Shown here piece by piece: positions 52,791-60,835 of a stretch of DNA of 64,000 bases. Numbering within the stretch: position 1 is the first letter of the stretch; each line of letters starts with the position of its first letter. The notes beneath the pieces are model-generated. The model searched no databases. It was not told the origin of the DNA and saw nothing but the letters and a program-made list of their open reading frames with translations. Made by a program: the position numbers and the translations under genes. The DNA comes from Marinomonas sp. CT5 (lineage in GTDB: Bacteria > Pseudomonadota > Gammaproteobacteria > Pseudomonadales > Marinomonadaceae). The stretch lies in contig NZ_CP025572.1 in assembly GCF_018336975.1 (NCBI RefSeq), positions 1,326,560 through 1,390,559 of the forward strand. The letters are read 5' to 3'.

Positions 52791-53509
52791 ATACCGCCGC
52801 TCAAACTTTTTCTGGCACCCCTTGGAAGCAAGGTATAAAAGACGCGATTCCACTACTTGGCGGATACATTCCAGTGGCTATTTCGTTTGGTCTGATTTCC
52901 GTTCAGTCGGGTTTTAGTGTGTTAGAGACTATCCTGATTTCAGCCTTTATTTATGCAGGCGCGTCACAGTTTCTTTTTGTGGCTATGGCTGCTTCTGGCG
53001 CACCGCTATGGCTGGTGGTGATCATGACTTTGTTAATTAACGCTCGTCATATTGTGTACGGGCCAAACCTTTCTCCGTATTTGAACCAAGATAAAAAGTG
53101 GCTGCCATTAATGCATGGTTTGACCGATCAAATCTTTGCTCTCGCTCACGCTCGTTTGCCTTTGCTTCCCGATCAGGCGCGTATCGGTTGGTACACAGGG
53201 GCAGCGGTATTGGCTTGGTTAAGCTGGATTGCAGGAACCGCACTGGGGGCGATAGCGGGTGGTGAATTGACGCAACGCTGGCCATTAATCAATGAGGTTT
53301 TGCCATTTGCTCTGCCGGCTTTGTTTTTTGTGCTGGTGGTTCCCCGTTGCAATAATATCTTGTGGTCTTTGACCATTGGTTTGTCCGCGGTGGCTGCCGT
53401 TGTTCTAAAAGTATTGGGTTACCCAAATGTGGCTATTCCATTGGCTGCTATATGTGGCTCGATACTTTTTTATGCTTTAAAAAATCAACCTGCATTGAGG
53501 GGGAAATAA
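52787..53509 (+). CDS. azlC: AzlC family branched-chain amino acid exporter subunit
   Basis: The 240-residue membrane protein is of the AzlC/YgaZ family: GIKDAIPLLGGYIPVAISFGLISVQSGFSVLETILISAFIYAGASQFLFVAM and LLINARHIVYGPNLSPYL. With AzlD it forms an exporter for branched-chain amino acids and analogues. It is translationally coupled to the XRE-cupin gene, which presumably represses it. Confidence 0.93.
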   Translation: MNTAAQTFSGTPWKQGIKDAIPLLGGYIPVAISFGLISVQSGFSVLETILISAFIYAGASQFLFVAMAASGAPLWLVVIMTLLINARHIVYGPNLSPYLNQDKKWLPLMHGLTDQIFALAHARLPLLPDQARIGWYTGAAVLAWLSWIAGTALGAIAGGELTQRWPLINEVLPFALPALFFVLVVPRCNNILWSLTIGLSAVAAVVLKVLGYPNVAIPLAAICGSILFYALKNQPALRGK

Positions 53510-53511
53510 AG

Positions 53512-53847
53512 ATGGAAACCTCTATGTGGCTAGCACTTGCTAGCATTGCTATTGGCACCTATTTATTGCGCCTTGTGCCATATATTTGGATGAAGCGTAG
53601 CTTGGCAAAAAGACAATCTGAGGACGGCGTTGGCTCCATGCCGACTTGGTTAACCATATTGGGGCCAACTATGATTGCCGCAATGTTTGGTACTTCCTTG
53701 GTGCCAAGTCATGCAGATACCTTGTCTTGGTTTGCCTCTGGCATTGGTCTATTGGTTACTTATGGTGTTTGGACGCGCACTCGCTCTATGGGCTTACCTA
53801 TTTTATTTGGGGTCATGGCATTTGGTGTGGTGACCTTGGTGTTTTAG
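53512..53847 (+). CDS. azlD: AzlD family transporter subunit
   Basis: A 111-residue protein with four membrane helices of the AzlD/YgaH type (IAIGTYLLRLVPYIWMKR, TWLTILGPTMIAAMFGTSLVP). It is the partner of AzlC. ATG 53512 comes two bases after the azlC stop; the longer frame starting at 53362 overlaps azlC and is rejected. Confidence 0.9.
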   Translation: METSMWLALASIAIGTYLLRLVPYIWMKRSLAKRQSEDGVGSMPTWLTILGPTMIAAMFGTSLVPSHADTLSWFASGIGLLVTYGVWTRTRSMGLPILFGVMAFGVVTLVF

Positions 53848-53975
53848 TTCTTCAGTCAATGAGTGAAAGTCATACTAAGTTCTGCATAATACCTCTGAAA
53901 TTAGCTTTAATTTTTATTGGTATGGAAATAGAGTTGCGTTATCAAAGTTAGTCTAATACTAAGAAGGATTATAAA

Positions 53976-54380
53976 ATGATTACCTTTAAAGGTGGTTGCC
54001 TGTGTCAGGCGGTTCGATATGAGACAACAGCGGAGCCGTTGAATCAGCGAGTCTGTCATTGTCATGAATGTCAAAAAGCTATCGGTGCGGCTTTTAATGC
54101 ACGCGTGTTAATGCGTATTGATGATGTGTCTATCACTGGGCCAATAAATACCTATTATTCTTCTGAAACGCTTGAACGGGGGGCTTGTTCACATTGTGGT
54201 TCAAGTGTGTTTTCTCGACGAGCTTCTGCAGGTGTTATTGGTTTGACGGTCGGCAGTATGGATGATTCATCGCTGTTTAAACCAGATATGCACTTTTGGG
54301 TGTCTTCTAAGCAGCCTTGGTTAGAATTAACCGATGGGCTTCCTCAGCACTTGGAAGCTCCGCCGTCCAAAGGGTATTAA
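53976..54380 (+). CDS. GFA (glutathione-dependent formaldehyde-activating enzyme-like) protein
   Basis: A 134-residue zinc protein of the GFA/CENP-V fold: GGCLCQAVRYET, VCHCHECQKAIGAAF and ERGACSHCGSSVFSRRA supply the conserved cysteines. Despite the family name, formaldehyde activity is doubtful for most members. The gene is single and a plain AAGGA precedes the ATG. Confidence 0.92.
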   Translation: MITFKGGCLCQAVRYETTAEPLNQRVCHCHECQKAIGAAFNARVLMRIDDVSITGPINTYYSSETLERGACSHCGSSVFSRRASAGVIGLTVGSMDDSSLFKPDMHFWVSSKQPWLELTDGLPQHLEAPPSKGY

Positions 54381-54777
54381 GCGTTTATTAAGTTTGGGAT
54401 TTGGTCTGACTAGGCCAAATTCCAGTTTGCTTTAGGGTTTTTTATTCCCTTTTCCAACTCCTACAGCAACGGCCTAGAGAGTAAAAAAACATTCCTCTGG
54501 TTTTGCTCGTTCTTGTGAATTTTTTTATTTTCTGATTTTCTCGATGCTAAATGGCTTTGTAAGCCTTTAGTGCAGTCGCTCGCATGCATACTGATATTTT
54601 ACTAATTCGATTCAGGTGTAATCATTGCTCAAAACATTTTTTTCTCTCTATATCATCTTGCTTCTATACCCTGTACATTGGTTATTCGACCTGTTCATTC
54701 TTTAAGGTTCTTATTGGCTTTAGATAAAGCCTGTCCGCGTTTTTCTGCAATATTGGCGTTCAATATAGGAGTGCTCG
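54381..54777. other. Gene-free interval
   Basis: Nothing is recognised except an imperfect inverted repeat GGGATTTGG/CCAAATTCC near 54397-54423, which may end the GFA transcript, and the presumed promoter of the next gene. Confidence 0.5.
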
Positions 54778-55467
54778 ATGCAAGCTAAGTTTACCGTTCA
54801 AATCGATTCCTTTAAGAAAATTAGCAAGATTCCAAATGCATGGTCTGACGACGATTATCGTGCTCTTTTAAGCATTATGGATTTCGAAGACGATGTCGAG
54901 AAAATGGATGCCTCAGAGCTGCGTGAGATGTGCATGATGTCGTTAAATGACCTTGAGCCAGCGGATGCGGCAAAGGCTGTATTGACGCATTTATTTCCAG
55001 ACTTGGCAGAAGGCAAAATAGACCAAGTTAGCCACGATATGATGGATGACCGCTCATGGGAAGAGTACCCAGATTGCCTGTTTCATGAGCGCTTTTTTAG
55101 TGCCTATGCACTGTTACGTGAAGCCTTTAATGGCACCTTTGCGAAGCCTACCGGTGTTGAGCTTGCGCTGACAGTAACGGCGGGTCATGCGGAAGATATG
55201 GCGATTTTTGATGAGTCGTTACATTCATCTATTGTACGTTTATTAGCAAATGGGCAGGGCGATGATGCGTTAATTAATCGTTTATACGAAGATCAGATCA
55301 AAGGCACGTACTTCCCTGAAGCGCCGGGGCTTGTTTGGCAGCTTAAGCAAGTGGCAGACGAAGGCACAACTCGCCAGTTTAGCTTGGTGAGCTCCTATTT
55401 TTGGATGGAGAACTTCGAGCAAGTGGAAAGCTTTGAAACTAAATCTCATGCGGATGAAGAAGAATAA
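54778..55467 (+). CDS. Hypothetical acidic protein
   Basis: A 229-residue, acidic, mostly helical cytosolic protein with no recognised domain. Segments include WSDDDYRALLSIMDFED, LNDLEPADAAKAVLTHLFPDLAEGKIDQVSHDMMDDRSWEEYPDC and TYFPEAPGLVWQLKQVADEG. TAGGAG lies before the ATG, and a good terminator follows. It stands alone. Confidence 0.7.
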   Translation: MQAKFTVQIDSFKKISKIPNAWSDDDYRALLSIMDFEDDVEKMDASELREMCMMSLNDLEPADAAKAVLTHLFPDLAEGKIDQVSHDMMDDRSWEEYPDCLFHERFFSAYALLREAFNGTFAKPTGVELALTVTAGHAEDMAIFDESLHSSIVRLLANGQGDDALINRLYEDQIKGTYFPEAPGLVWQLKQVADEGTTRQFSLVSSYFWMENFEQVESFETKSHADEEE

Positions 55468-55505
55468 ATTAGTGACGTGAGTTGAATCGAGTGAGTTAAG
55501 ACGAA

Positions 55506-55533
55506 AAAAAGCGGATCAAATGATTCGCTTTTT
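55506..55533 (+). terminator. Terminator after the acidic hypothetical gene
   Basis: AAAAAGCGGATC (55506-55517) pairs with GATTCGCTTTTT (55522-55533) with one G-T pair. Confidence 0.85.
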
Positions 55534-55617
55534 GCTTTTCTAGGTTGGCAAGCACGCCGTATTTCGATTTAATCTCGTTCTGTTTATGAATGAAAGCACG
55601 TAATCACGAGGCTCAAA

Positions 55618-56064
55618 ATGACCAATTCACCGATCCAAATTGTTTGTCAAAGTTGCACTACAAAAAACCGTGTTCCCAAAGATAAGTTAGGTAACAAGCC
55701 TCTTTGTGGTAAGTGTAAGAGTCCGGTGCTTTCTAGTTTTCCTATTAATGGTAGCGACCAAAATTTCAGGCGTTTCATCAATGATAATGATCTTCCTGTC
55801 GTGGTGGATTTTTGGGCGTCTTGGTGTGGGCCATGTCAGCAGTTCGCACCAATTTTTGCGCAAGTCGCCAGCGAGATGTCGACACAGGCTTGTTTTTTGA
55901 AGTTGGACACAGAGCAAAATCAAATGACCGCAGGGGGCTTTAATATTCGATCCATTCCGACTTTGATGATTTTTCATCATGGCAAAGAAGTGGCGCGTCT
56001 ATCTGGCGCTTTGCCAAAAGCACAGTTTCAACAATGGTTAGCGCAGAATTTGCCAGCGGTTTAA
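55618..56064 (+). CDS. trxC: Thioredoxin 2 with N-terminal zinc ribbon
   Basis: The 148-residue protein has two CxxC pairs binding zinc (C10/C13, C30/C33) and a thioredoxin domain with the WCGPC active site (C70, C73) and cis-proline in SIPTLMIF. Thioredoxin 2 reduces cytosolic disulfides, often under oxidative stress. Length and domain order match TrxC. It is convergent with the yfhL ferredoxin gene. Confidence 0.96.
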   Translation: MTNSPIQIVCQSCTTKNRVPKDKLGNKPLCGKCKSPVLSSFPINGSDQNFRRFINDNDLPVVVDFWASWCGPCQQFAPIFAQVASEMSTQACFLKLDTEQNQMTAGGFNIRSIPTLMIFHHGKEVARLSGALPKAQFQQWLAQNLPAV

Positions 56065-56080
56065 GATGTTTTGGAGGACG

Positions 56081-56338
56081 TTAAACGCTGGTATCAAAAT
56101 GCATTTCAACAAACTTTTCGTATAACGCTTCTTCTGTTTCACGTCTGTTTGGATCGGGTTTAACACAGTCGATCGGGCAGACGGCCACGCAGGTGGGTTG
56201 GTCGTAATGACCAACACACTCTGTGCATTTATCTGGATCAATGACATATATCTTGGCGCCCATGGTGATGGCGTCATTAGGACACTCTGGTTCACACATG
56301 TCACAGTTGATGCAGCGGTCGTTGATTAATAGTGCCAT
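56081..56338 (-). CDS. yfhL: YfhL-type 2[4Fe-4S] ferredoxin
   Basis: The 85-residue ferredoxin has the first cluster motif CINCDMCEPECP (C9, C12, C15, C19). The second is the expanded CTECVGHYDQPTCVAVCPIDC typical of the Alvin/YfhL group, which has very low and distinct potentials. It lies seven bases downstream of trhP on the same strand, so it is the probable electron or cluster partner of TrhP. Confidence 0.93.
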   Translation of the reverse strand: MALLINDRCINCDMCEPECPNDAITMGAKIYVIDPDKCTECVGHYDQPTCVAVCPIDCVKPDPNRRETEEALYEKFVEMHFDTSV

Positions 56339-56345
56339 ATCGTCT

Positions 56346-57719
56346 TTATGCCGTTGTTGCGTTGTTATGAGGTTGGCGTGTGGTTTGTCCTTCCGATAGG
56401 TTTCTCATTAGGATCCCCATAGAAGCATCGATACCAGCTGGACATGGGATAGAAACCACATGGCCACTGCCTTTTGCTACGTCGATAGGGCGGCCTTGTT
56501 TGTCGTTCAGTTCGCCCAATGGAAAAGTGACATTGCCTTTTGGCGTCATTAATTCCAAAGAATCTCCAACACTAAAGCGGTTTTTTACTTCAATGGTCAG
56601 TGAGTTTTCGTGGGTGGCAATGACTTCGCCGACAAACTGCTGCTTATCACTGATGGAGTTGCCTGTTTCATAGTTTTGCAGGTCAACATGACGATGGCGT
56701 TGTAAGAAGCCATCTGTGTAACCACGATTGGCTAGGTTGTCTAAGCTGTTCATGAGATTGGCATCAAAAGGGCGACCGGCGACGGCGTCATCAATGGCTT
56801 TGCGATAGATTTGCGCTGTTCTGGCACAGTAATAAAAAGACTTGGTACGACCTTCCACTTTTAGAGAATGCACGCCCATTTTTACGAGTCGCTCAACGTG
56901 TTGAATGGCGCGTAAATCTTTTGAGTTCATGATGTAAGTGCCATGCTCGTCTTCGAAGGCTGGCATGTATTCATCGGGGCGGCCATGTTCTTGCAGTAAG
57001 AAGAGTTGATCGCTTGGCTCCTGAATTTGCACGGCAGAAGTTGGTGCTGTGCTGCTGGCAATGATTTGACCTGTTTCGTCTTCTGTTGCTTCGTGGGCGT
57101 TGTATTGCCAACGACAGGCGTTGGTGCAAGCGCCTTGGTTCGGGTCACGCTTGTTCATGTATCCAGACAGCAAACAACGTCCAGAATACGCCATGCATAA
57201 TGCGCCATGAACAAAGACTTCTAGCTCCATGTCTGGCACTTTTAGACGGATTTCTTCGATCTCATCAAGTGACAGCTCACGAGATAAAATGACACGAGAA
57301 ATGCCTTGTTGTTGCCAGAATTTCACCGTGGCCCAATTCACTGCGTTGGCTTGAACGGACAGGTGAATTTGTTGATCGGGAAAGGCTTCACGCACCATCA
57401 TAATAAGCCCTGGATCGGACATAATGAGCGCATCCGGTTTCAGGTCAATCACAGGTGCCAAATCGTTAATGTAGGTTTTTAGCTTTGCATTGTGAGGCGC
57501 AATATTGCTAACCACATACAGCTTTTTACCCAGCTCATGTGCTTCATTGATGCCAATGCCCAGCTTTTCTAAGTCAAACTCGTTATTACGTACTCGCAGC
57601 GAGTAGCGTGGCTGGCCAGCGTAAACGGCATCTGCTCCGTAGGCGAAGGCATAACGCAGATTTTTTAACGAACCTGCTGGAGAGAGTAATTCTGGCATGA
57701 AGGCTTTTTCTTGAGACAT
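56346..57719 (-). CDS. trhP: Prephenate-dependent tRNA uridine-34 hydroxylase (peptidase U32 family)
   Basis: TrhP (YegQ) forms 5-hydroxyuridine at the wobble position of tRNAs, using prephenate. The 457-residue protein has the U32 family start MPELLSPAGSLKNLRYAFAYGADAVYAG and the signature ELEVFVHGALCMAYSGRCLLSGYMNKRDPNQGACTNACRW, with the cysteines thought to bind an Fe-S cluster. VKMGVHSLKVEGRTKS and a C-terminal beta barrel follow. ATG 57719 is preferred: a GGTGA lies six bases upstream, and the alternative GTG at 57728 is within that site. It is cotranscribed with yfhL. Confidence 0.93.
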   Translation of the reverse strand: MSQEKAFMPELLSPAGSLKNLRYAFAYGADAVYAGQPRYSLRVRNNEFDLEKLGIGINEAHELGKKLYVVSNIAPHNAKLKTYINDLAPVIDLKPDALIMSDPGLIMMVREAFPDQQIHLSVQANAVNWATVKFWQQQGISRVILSRELSLDEIEEIRLKVPDMELEVFVHGALCMAYSGRCLLSGYMNKRDPNQGACTNACRWQYNAHEATEDETGQIIASSTAPTSAVQIQEPSDQLFLLQEHGRPDEYMPAFEDEHGTYIMNSKDLRAIQHVERLVKMGVHSLKVEGRTKSFYYCARTAQIYRKAIDDAVAGRPFDANLMNSLDNLANRGYTDGFLQRHRHVDLQNYETGNSISDKQQFVGEVIATHENSLTIEVKNRFSVGDSLELMTPKGNVTFPLGELNDKQGRPIDVAKGSGHVVSIPCPAGIDASMGILMRNLSEGQTTRQPHNNATTA

Positions 57720-57913
57720 GAGATTCACCGATCGATCAAAACGGGCGGAGTTTACCTAGCCAGTGACTCAACTCAAGAGAGGGTAGAGGCGTTTAGATGC
57801 TTAAATAATCAGTCTTTGATCTGGGTCAATTTTTGTTTTGTAAAAGTGGTCAGATCCCTTTAATTTTGAATTTCTAATTAAAGAGATCTGACGTCATTAT
57901 TAGGTTGAGTCTG

Positions 57914-60022
57914 CTAAAAATCGTAGGAGGCGGATAGGTAAACTCGACGACGCTCGCCAACGAATGAACCAATTTTTTGGGTGAACCCGCTAACCGCGTA
58001 TTCTTTATCAAACAGGTTTTTGATGTTCAGCTGGAACTTCCAGTCGTCATAGCGAGTTTGCCAAGACAAATCGTAAACCGTGTAGGGTTTGACTGTTTGG
58101 CCCTGTCGATTGATTTGCTCACTCACATAGTCCGCACCAAAGGCAATGGAAGAGGTGATGCTTGGGAAGTCATAACGAGTCCACATTCCAAGTTGGTGAT
58201 GTGGCGTGTTGGCAAATCGATCTCCATTGGCATATTGAATGCCTTTTGTGGATTCTTTTACGCGAGTATCGTTATAAGCGTAGCTTACGTTGGCAACCCA
58301 GTGAGGAGTGATATCAGTGAGAATATCCAGCTCGACACCTTGGCTGCGAACTTTACCGACGGCTACAAGCAAGCTTTCATCGTTAAGGTCTGTTTGCAGA
58401 ATGTTTTCACGAACAATGTGGTACGCGGCAAGATTCACGTTGAGCTTGTTATTAAACCAATAACTTCTTACACCCGCTTCAAATTGCTGACTTTCCTCTG
58501 GATCAAACAAGCTGCCATCGGCCGACTTCTGTTGGTCTTCAGCGCCTTGCGGAACAAACCCAGTAGAAAACGATGTGTAAGGCTTCCAGTTGTCATTGAT
58601 TCGATAGGTCGCACCTAAGCGAGTAGAGTAGCCTGTGTCCTTGTAGTTTGCTTTTGTAATCCCCGTTTTTATCTTGTAGCCATCGTATTTTTCTTCAATC
58701 CGATCTATTCGTGCACCAGCGAGTAAATCTAGTTGATCGGTAACTTTCCATTGGTCTTGAATGTATAAGCCAATTTGATCTGTCGTGGTACTTTCATTTG
58801 TTTGGGGAACCATATCGTAGGCACTGGTATCGTCTTGCCCATAAACTGGGTTGCTTAGGCTAAGTTCAGCAACACCTTTAGTCGTTTTATCATATAAAAA
58901 ATCGTTTTTCTGATGGAAATAATCGCTTCCGACTAACACTATGTGATCACCTAATTCAGCGATTAGGTTGCCTACCAAGGTGATACCTTCTCGGGAGCGG
59001 ACTTGGTCACGAAATTCTCGTTCCACTTTATCGCTGTTGCTGTCGATAAGCTTGCTTATTTCATGGTATTTCTGCGTTTCGGTATTATCGAAATAGCGAA
59101 CTAAGACATTGCTTTCCAACCATGAATTAATGCTGTGGTCCAAACGTGCCTGAAAGACTTGTGCGTCTAATTCTTGGTAATCAGACTTTTCATTATTGTT
59201 CCAAGAAGTATCTGCCAAAAAGTTGCCATCATCATCGGTTGGAATGCCGCGTAGGCGAGCACCGGAAATGTATTGATGAATGTCTGTGTACTGGACATTC
59301 AGCGTATTGTTTTCATCGATGTCCCAAGCGTAACCAAGATCGATAATTCGGTTTTCTTCTTCGACATTGTTACGGTAGGAATCTTGACCGTCGGAGTAAA
59401 TGCCAACACGATAGCGTTGTGATGCGTCTTCATTGGCTGGGCCAGAGGATTCAATGCTGCCACTTAAAAAGTCTTTATTGCCAGCGCTGACTTTTAGAGT
59501 GTTCTTCTCTTCATAAGTAGGCTTTTTCGTCACATAGTTAATGACGCCACCAGGTTCGCCAGCGCCATAGATTGCACCAGATGGACCTTTAAGGACTTGT
59601 ATTTGTTCTATGGTAAACAGCTGAGGAATAGAGAAATCACCGAATGGATCGCCTTTCAGACCGTCATAGAGTACTTCGTCTTGGCTAAAGCCTCTTAAGG
59701 TCACAGTGGAAACGTTATTTTGCGACATACCTGAAATGGATCGATACAGATCGGTAATTTGTCGTGCCGCTTGGTCTTCAATCAAAGCCTCAGTAACCAC
59801 TTGAACAGACTGTGGTGTTACATCGATTGGTGTGGAAGTTCGAGTGGCTAGTGCTGCTTCATCTTCTTTGTAATAAGAAAGAGCGCGGCCTTGTACCTGA
59901 AGTGTTTGCAGCTCTATGTTGGATCCGTTTATTTCATTTGTAGCATCTTCAGCAAAAATCACAGTAGAAAAAACAAGTGCGCCACAGGCTTGCATCATCA
60001 TTATGGTGGTTCTTAGTGTCAT
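57914..60022 (-). CDS. TonB-dependent siderophore receptor
   Basis: The 702-residue outer-membrane protein has a signal peptide (ending FAEDA), a TonB-box-like stretch (LQTLQVQG), a plug domain (TPQSVQVVTEALIEDQAARQITDLYRSISG, VLKGPSGAIYGAGEPGGVINYVTKKP) and a 22-strand barrel ending YLSASYDF with terminal Phe. The plug pattern is that of FhuA/FhuE/FpvA-type ferric siderophore receptors; the cognate siderophore is unknown. There are no transport or synthesis genes nearby. A Fur-like site precedes it. Confidence 0.93.
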   Translation of the reverse strand: MTLRTTIMMMQACGALVFSTVIFAEDATNEINGSNIELQTLQVQGRALSYYKEDEAALATRTSTPIDVTPQSVQVVTEALIEDQAARQITDLYRSISGMSQNNVSTVTLRGFSQDEVLYDGLKGDPFGDFSIPQLFTIEQIQVLKGPSGAIYGAGEPGGVINYVTKKPTYEEKNTLKVSAGNKDFLSGSIESSGPANEDASQRYRVGIYSDGQDSYRNNVEEENRIIDLGYAWDIDENNTLNVQYTDIHQYISGARLRGIPTDDDGNFLADTSWNNNEKSDYQELDAQVFQARLDHSINSWLESNVLVRYFDNTETQKYHEISKLIDSNSDKVEREFRDQVRSREGITLVGNLIAELGDHIVLVGSDYFHQKNDFLYDKTTKGVAELSLSNPVYGQDDTSAYDMVPQTNESTTTDQIGLYIQDQWKVTDQLDLLAGARIDRIEEKYDGYKIKTGITKANYKDTGYSTRLGATYRINDNWKPYTSFSTGFVPQGAEDQQKSADGSLFDPEESQQFEAGVRSYWFNNKLNVNLAAYHIVRENILQTDLNDESLLVAVGKVRSQGVELDILTDITPHWVANVSYAYNDTRVKESTKGIQYANGDRFANTPHHQLGMWTRYDFPSITSSIAFGADYVSEQINRQGQTVKPYTVYDLSWQTRYDDWKFQLNIKNLFDKEYAVSGFTQKIGSFVGERRRVYLSASYDF

Positions 60023-60083
60023 AGGTAGACCAAATGGAAGTGTGTGTGAATTGCGTATATTAGTGTTTATGAGACTTATTTAC

Positions 60084-60099
60084 AAATGAGAATGGGTTT
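60084..60099 (-). promoter_or_regulatory. Candidate Fur box upstream of the siderophore receptor
   Basis: Read on the minus strand, AAACCCATTCTCATTT lies about 60 bases before the receptor ATG. The CATTCTCATTT part matches Fur half-site patterns (ATTCTCATT); the other half is poor. The position over a promoter of an iron-uptake gene supports it. Confidence 0.4.
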
Positions 60100-60196
60100 A
60101 CAAAAGCTTCAAAATAGATAATTTCTGCTTCCGATTTGGAGGATGAGGTGTCGAAGGGAGATGTTGGGATGTAATCAAAGGCGGTTAAAAATGAAG

Positions 60197-60227
60197 TAGA
60201 GCGGTATTAATGGCTAATACCGCTCTA
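60197..60227 (-). terminator. Terminator after the DUF465 gene
   Basis: TAGAGCGGTATTA (60197-60209) pairs perfectly with 60215-60227. On the minus strand a T-rich stretch follows after several bases. Confidence 0.7.
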
Positions 60228-60240
60228 GTTGTTGATCTTG

Positions 60241-60501
60241 TTAGGCTTTTTCGGCAGCAAGTTTTGAAGCTTTTATGTAGCCTTGGATAGTATCTTTAAG
60301 CTGAAGACGCTGTTTTTTTAGCTTTTCTTCTTCCATTGTTGGCGCGGGTGTAATTTCCTGCTCTATTTTTTCCACTTCTTTGGTTAGATGATTGTATTCA
60401 TCATAAAGCTTTCTAAAGTGAGCATCGTCCATTTTTAATTGGTGGATATCGTCTTTAAATTCTGGAAATTCATTGACTAATTTATGGTCTTCAATCGGCA
60501 T
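60241..60501 (-). CDS. DUF465 (YdcH family) small coiled-coil protein
   Basis: The 86-residue highly charged helical protein has the DUF465 pattern: NEFPEFKDDIHQLKMDDAHFRKLYDEYNHLTKEVEKIE. The function of this cytosolic family is unknown. GGAGG lies upstream of the ATG. It is transcribed toward the siderophore receptor gene, from which it is separated by a terminator. Confidence 0.9.
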   Translation of the reverse strand: MPIEDHKLVNEFPEFKDDIHQLKMDDAHFRKLYDEYNHLTKEVEKIEQEITPAPTMEEEKLKKQRLQLKDTIQGYIKASKLAAEKA

Positions 60502-60835
60502 AATTGCCTCCTATACTTGCTAGCTTTTGTTTAAGACTAACCTAGTTAGGCTTGTCTTCTCTTGACGTTGATCATGTTTTGTTGAGTCTTCTAAACACCA
60601 ACGAATGACTTTGCTATGTAGGAATCTTCACGTTACGGCAAATATTCCGCATAAGTATTTCAAACGCTCTAATAATAGTTATGGTTCGTTTCAGCTATTT
60701 TTCAATGGCTGTGTATTAGCCTAGGCGATGTTGCACTATATCGTGGGTTTCTTTGCGTTTTTTTGACATGAAAAAAAGCCGCGATAGTTTCCTATCACGG
60801 CTTGTTTCGTTGGTTATCGATAATTCAATAGGGCT
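60502..60835. other. Intergenic region between DUF748 and DUF465 genes
   Basis: No gene is seen. It contains the terminator of the DUF748 gene and presumably the promoter of the DUF465 gene. Confidence 0.5.
60771..60803 (-). terminator. Terminator after the DUF748 gene
   Basis: AAGCCGCGATAG (60776-60787) pairs with CTATCACGGCTT (60792-60803) with one mismatch. The A7 run at 60771-60777 is a T-tract on the minus strand. Confidence 0.88.

Noticed and set aside
53362..53511. Extended N-terminus of the azlD reading frame
   Set aside because: The extension overlaps azlC in another frame and does not look like AzlD. The ATG at 53512 fits the family and spacing.
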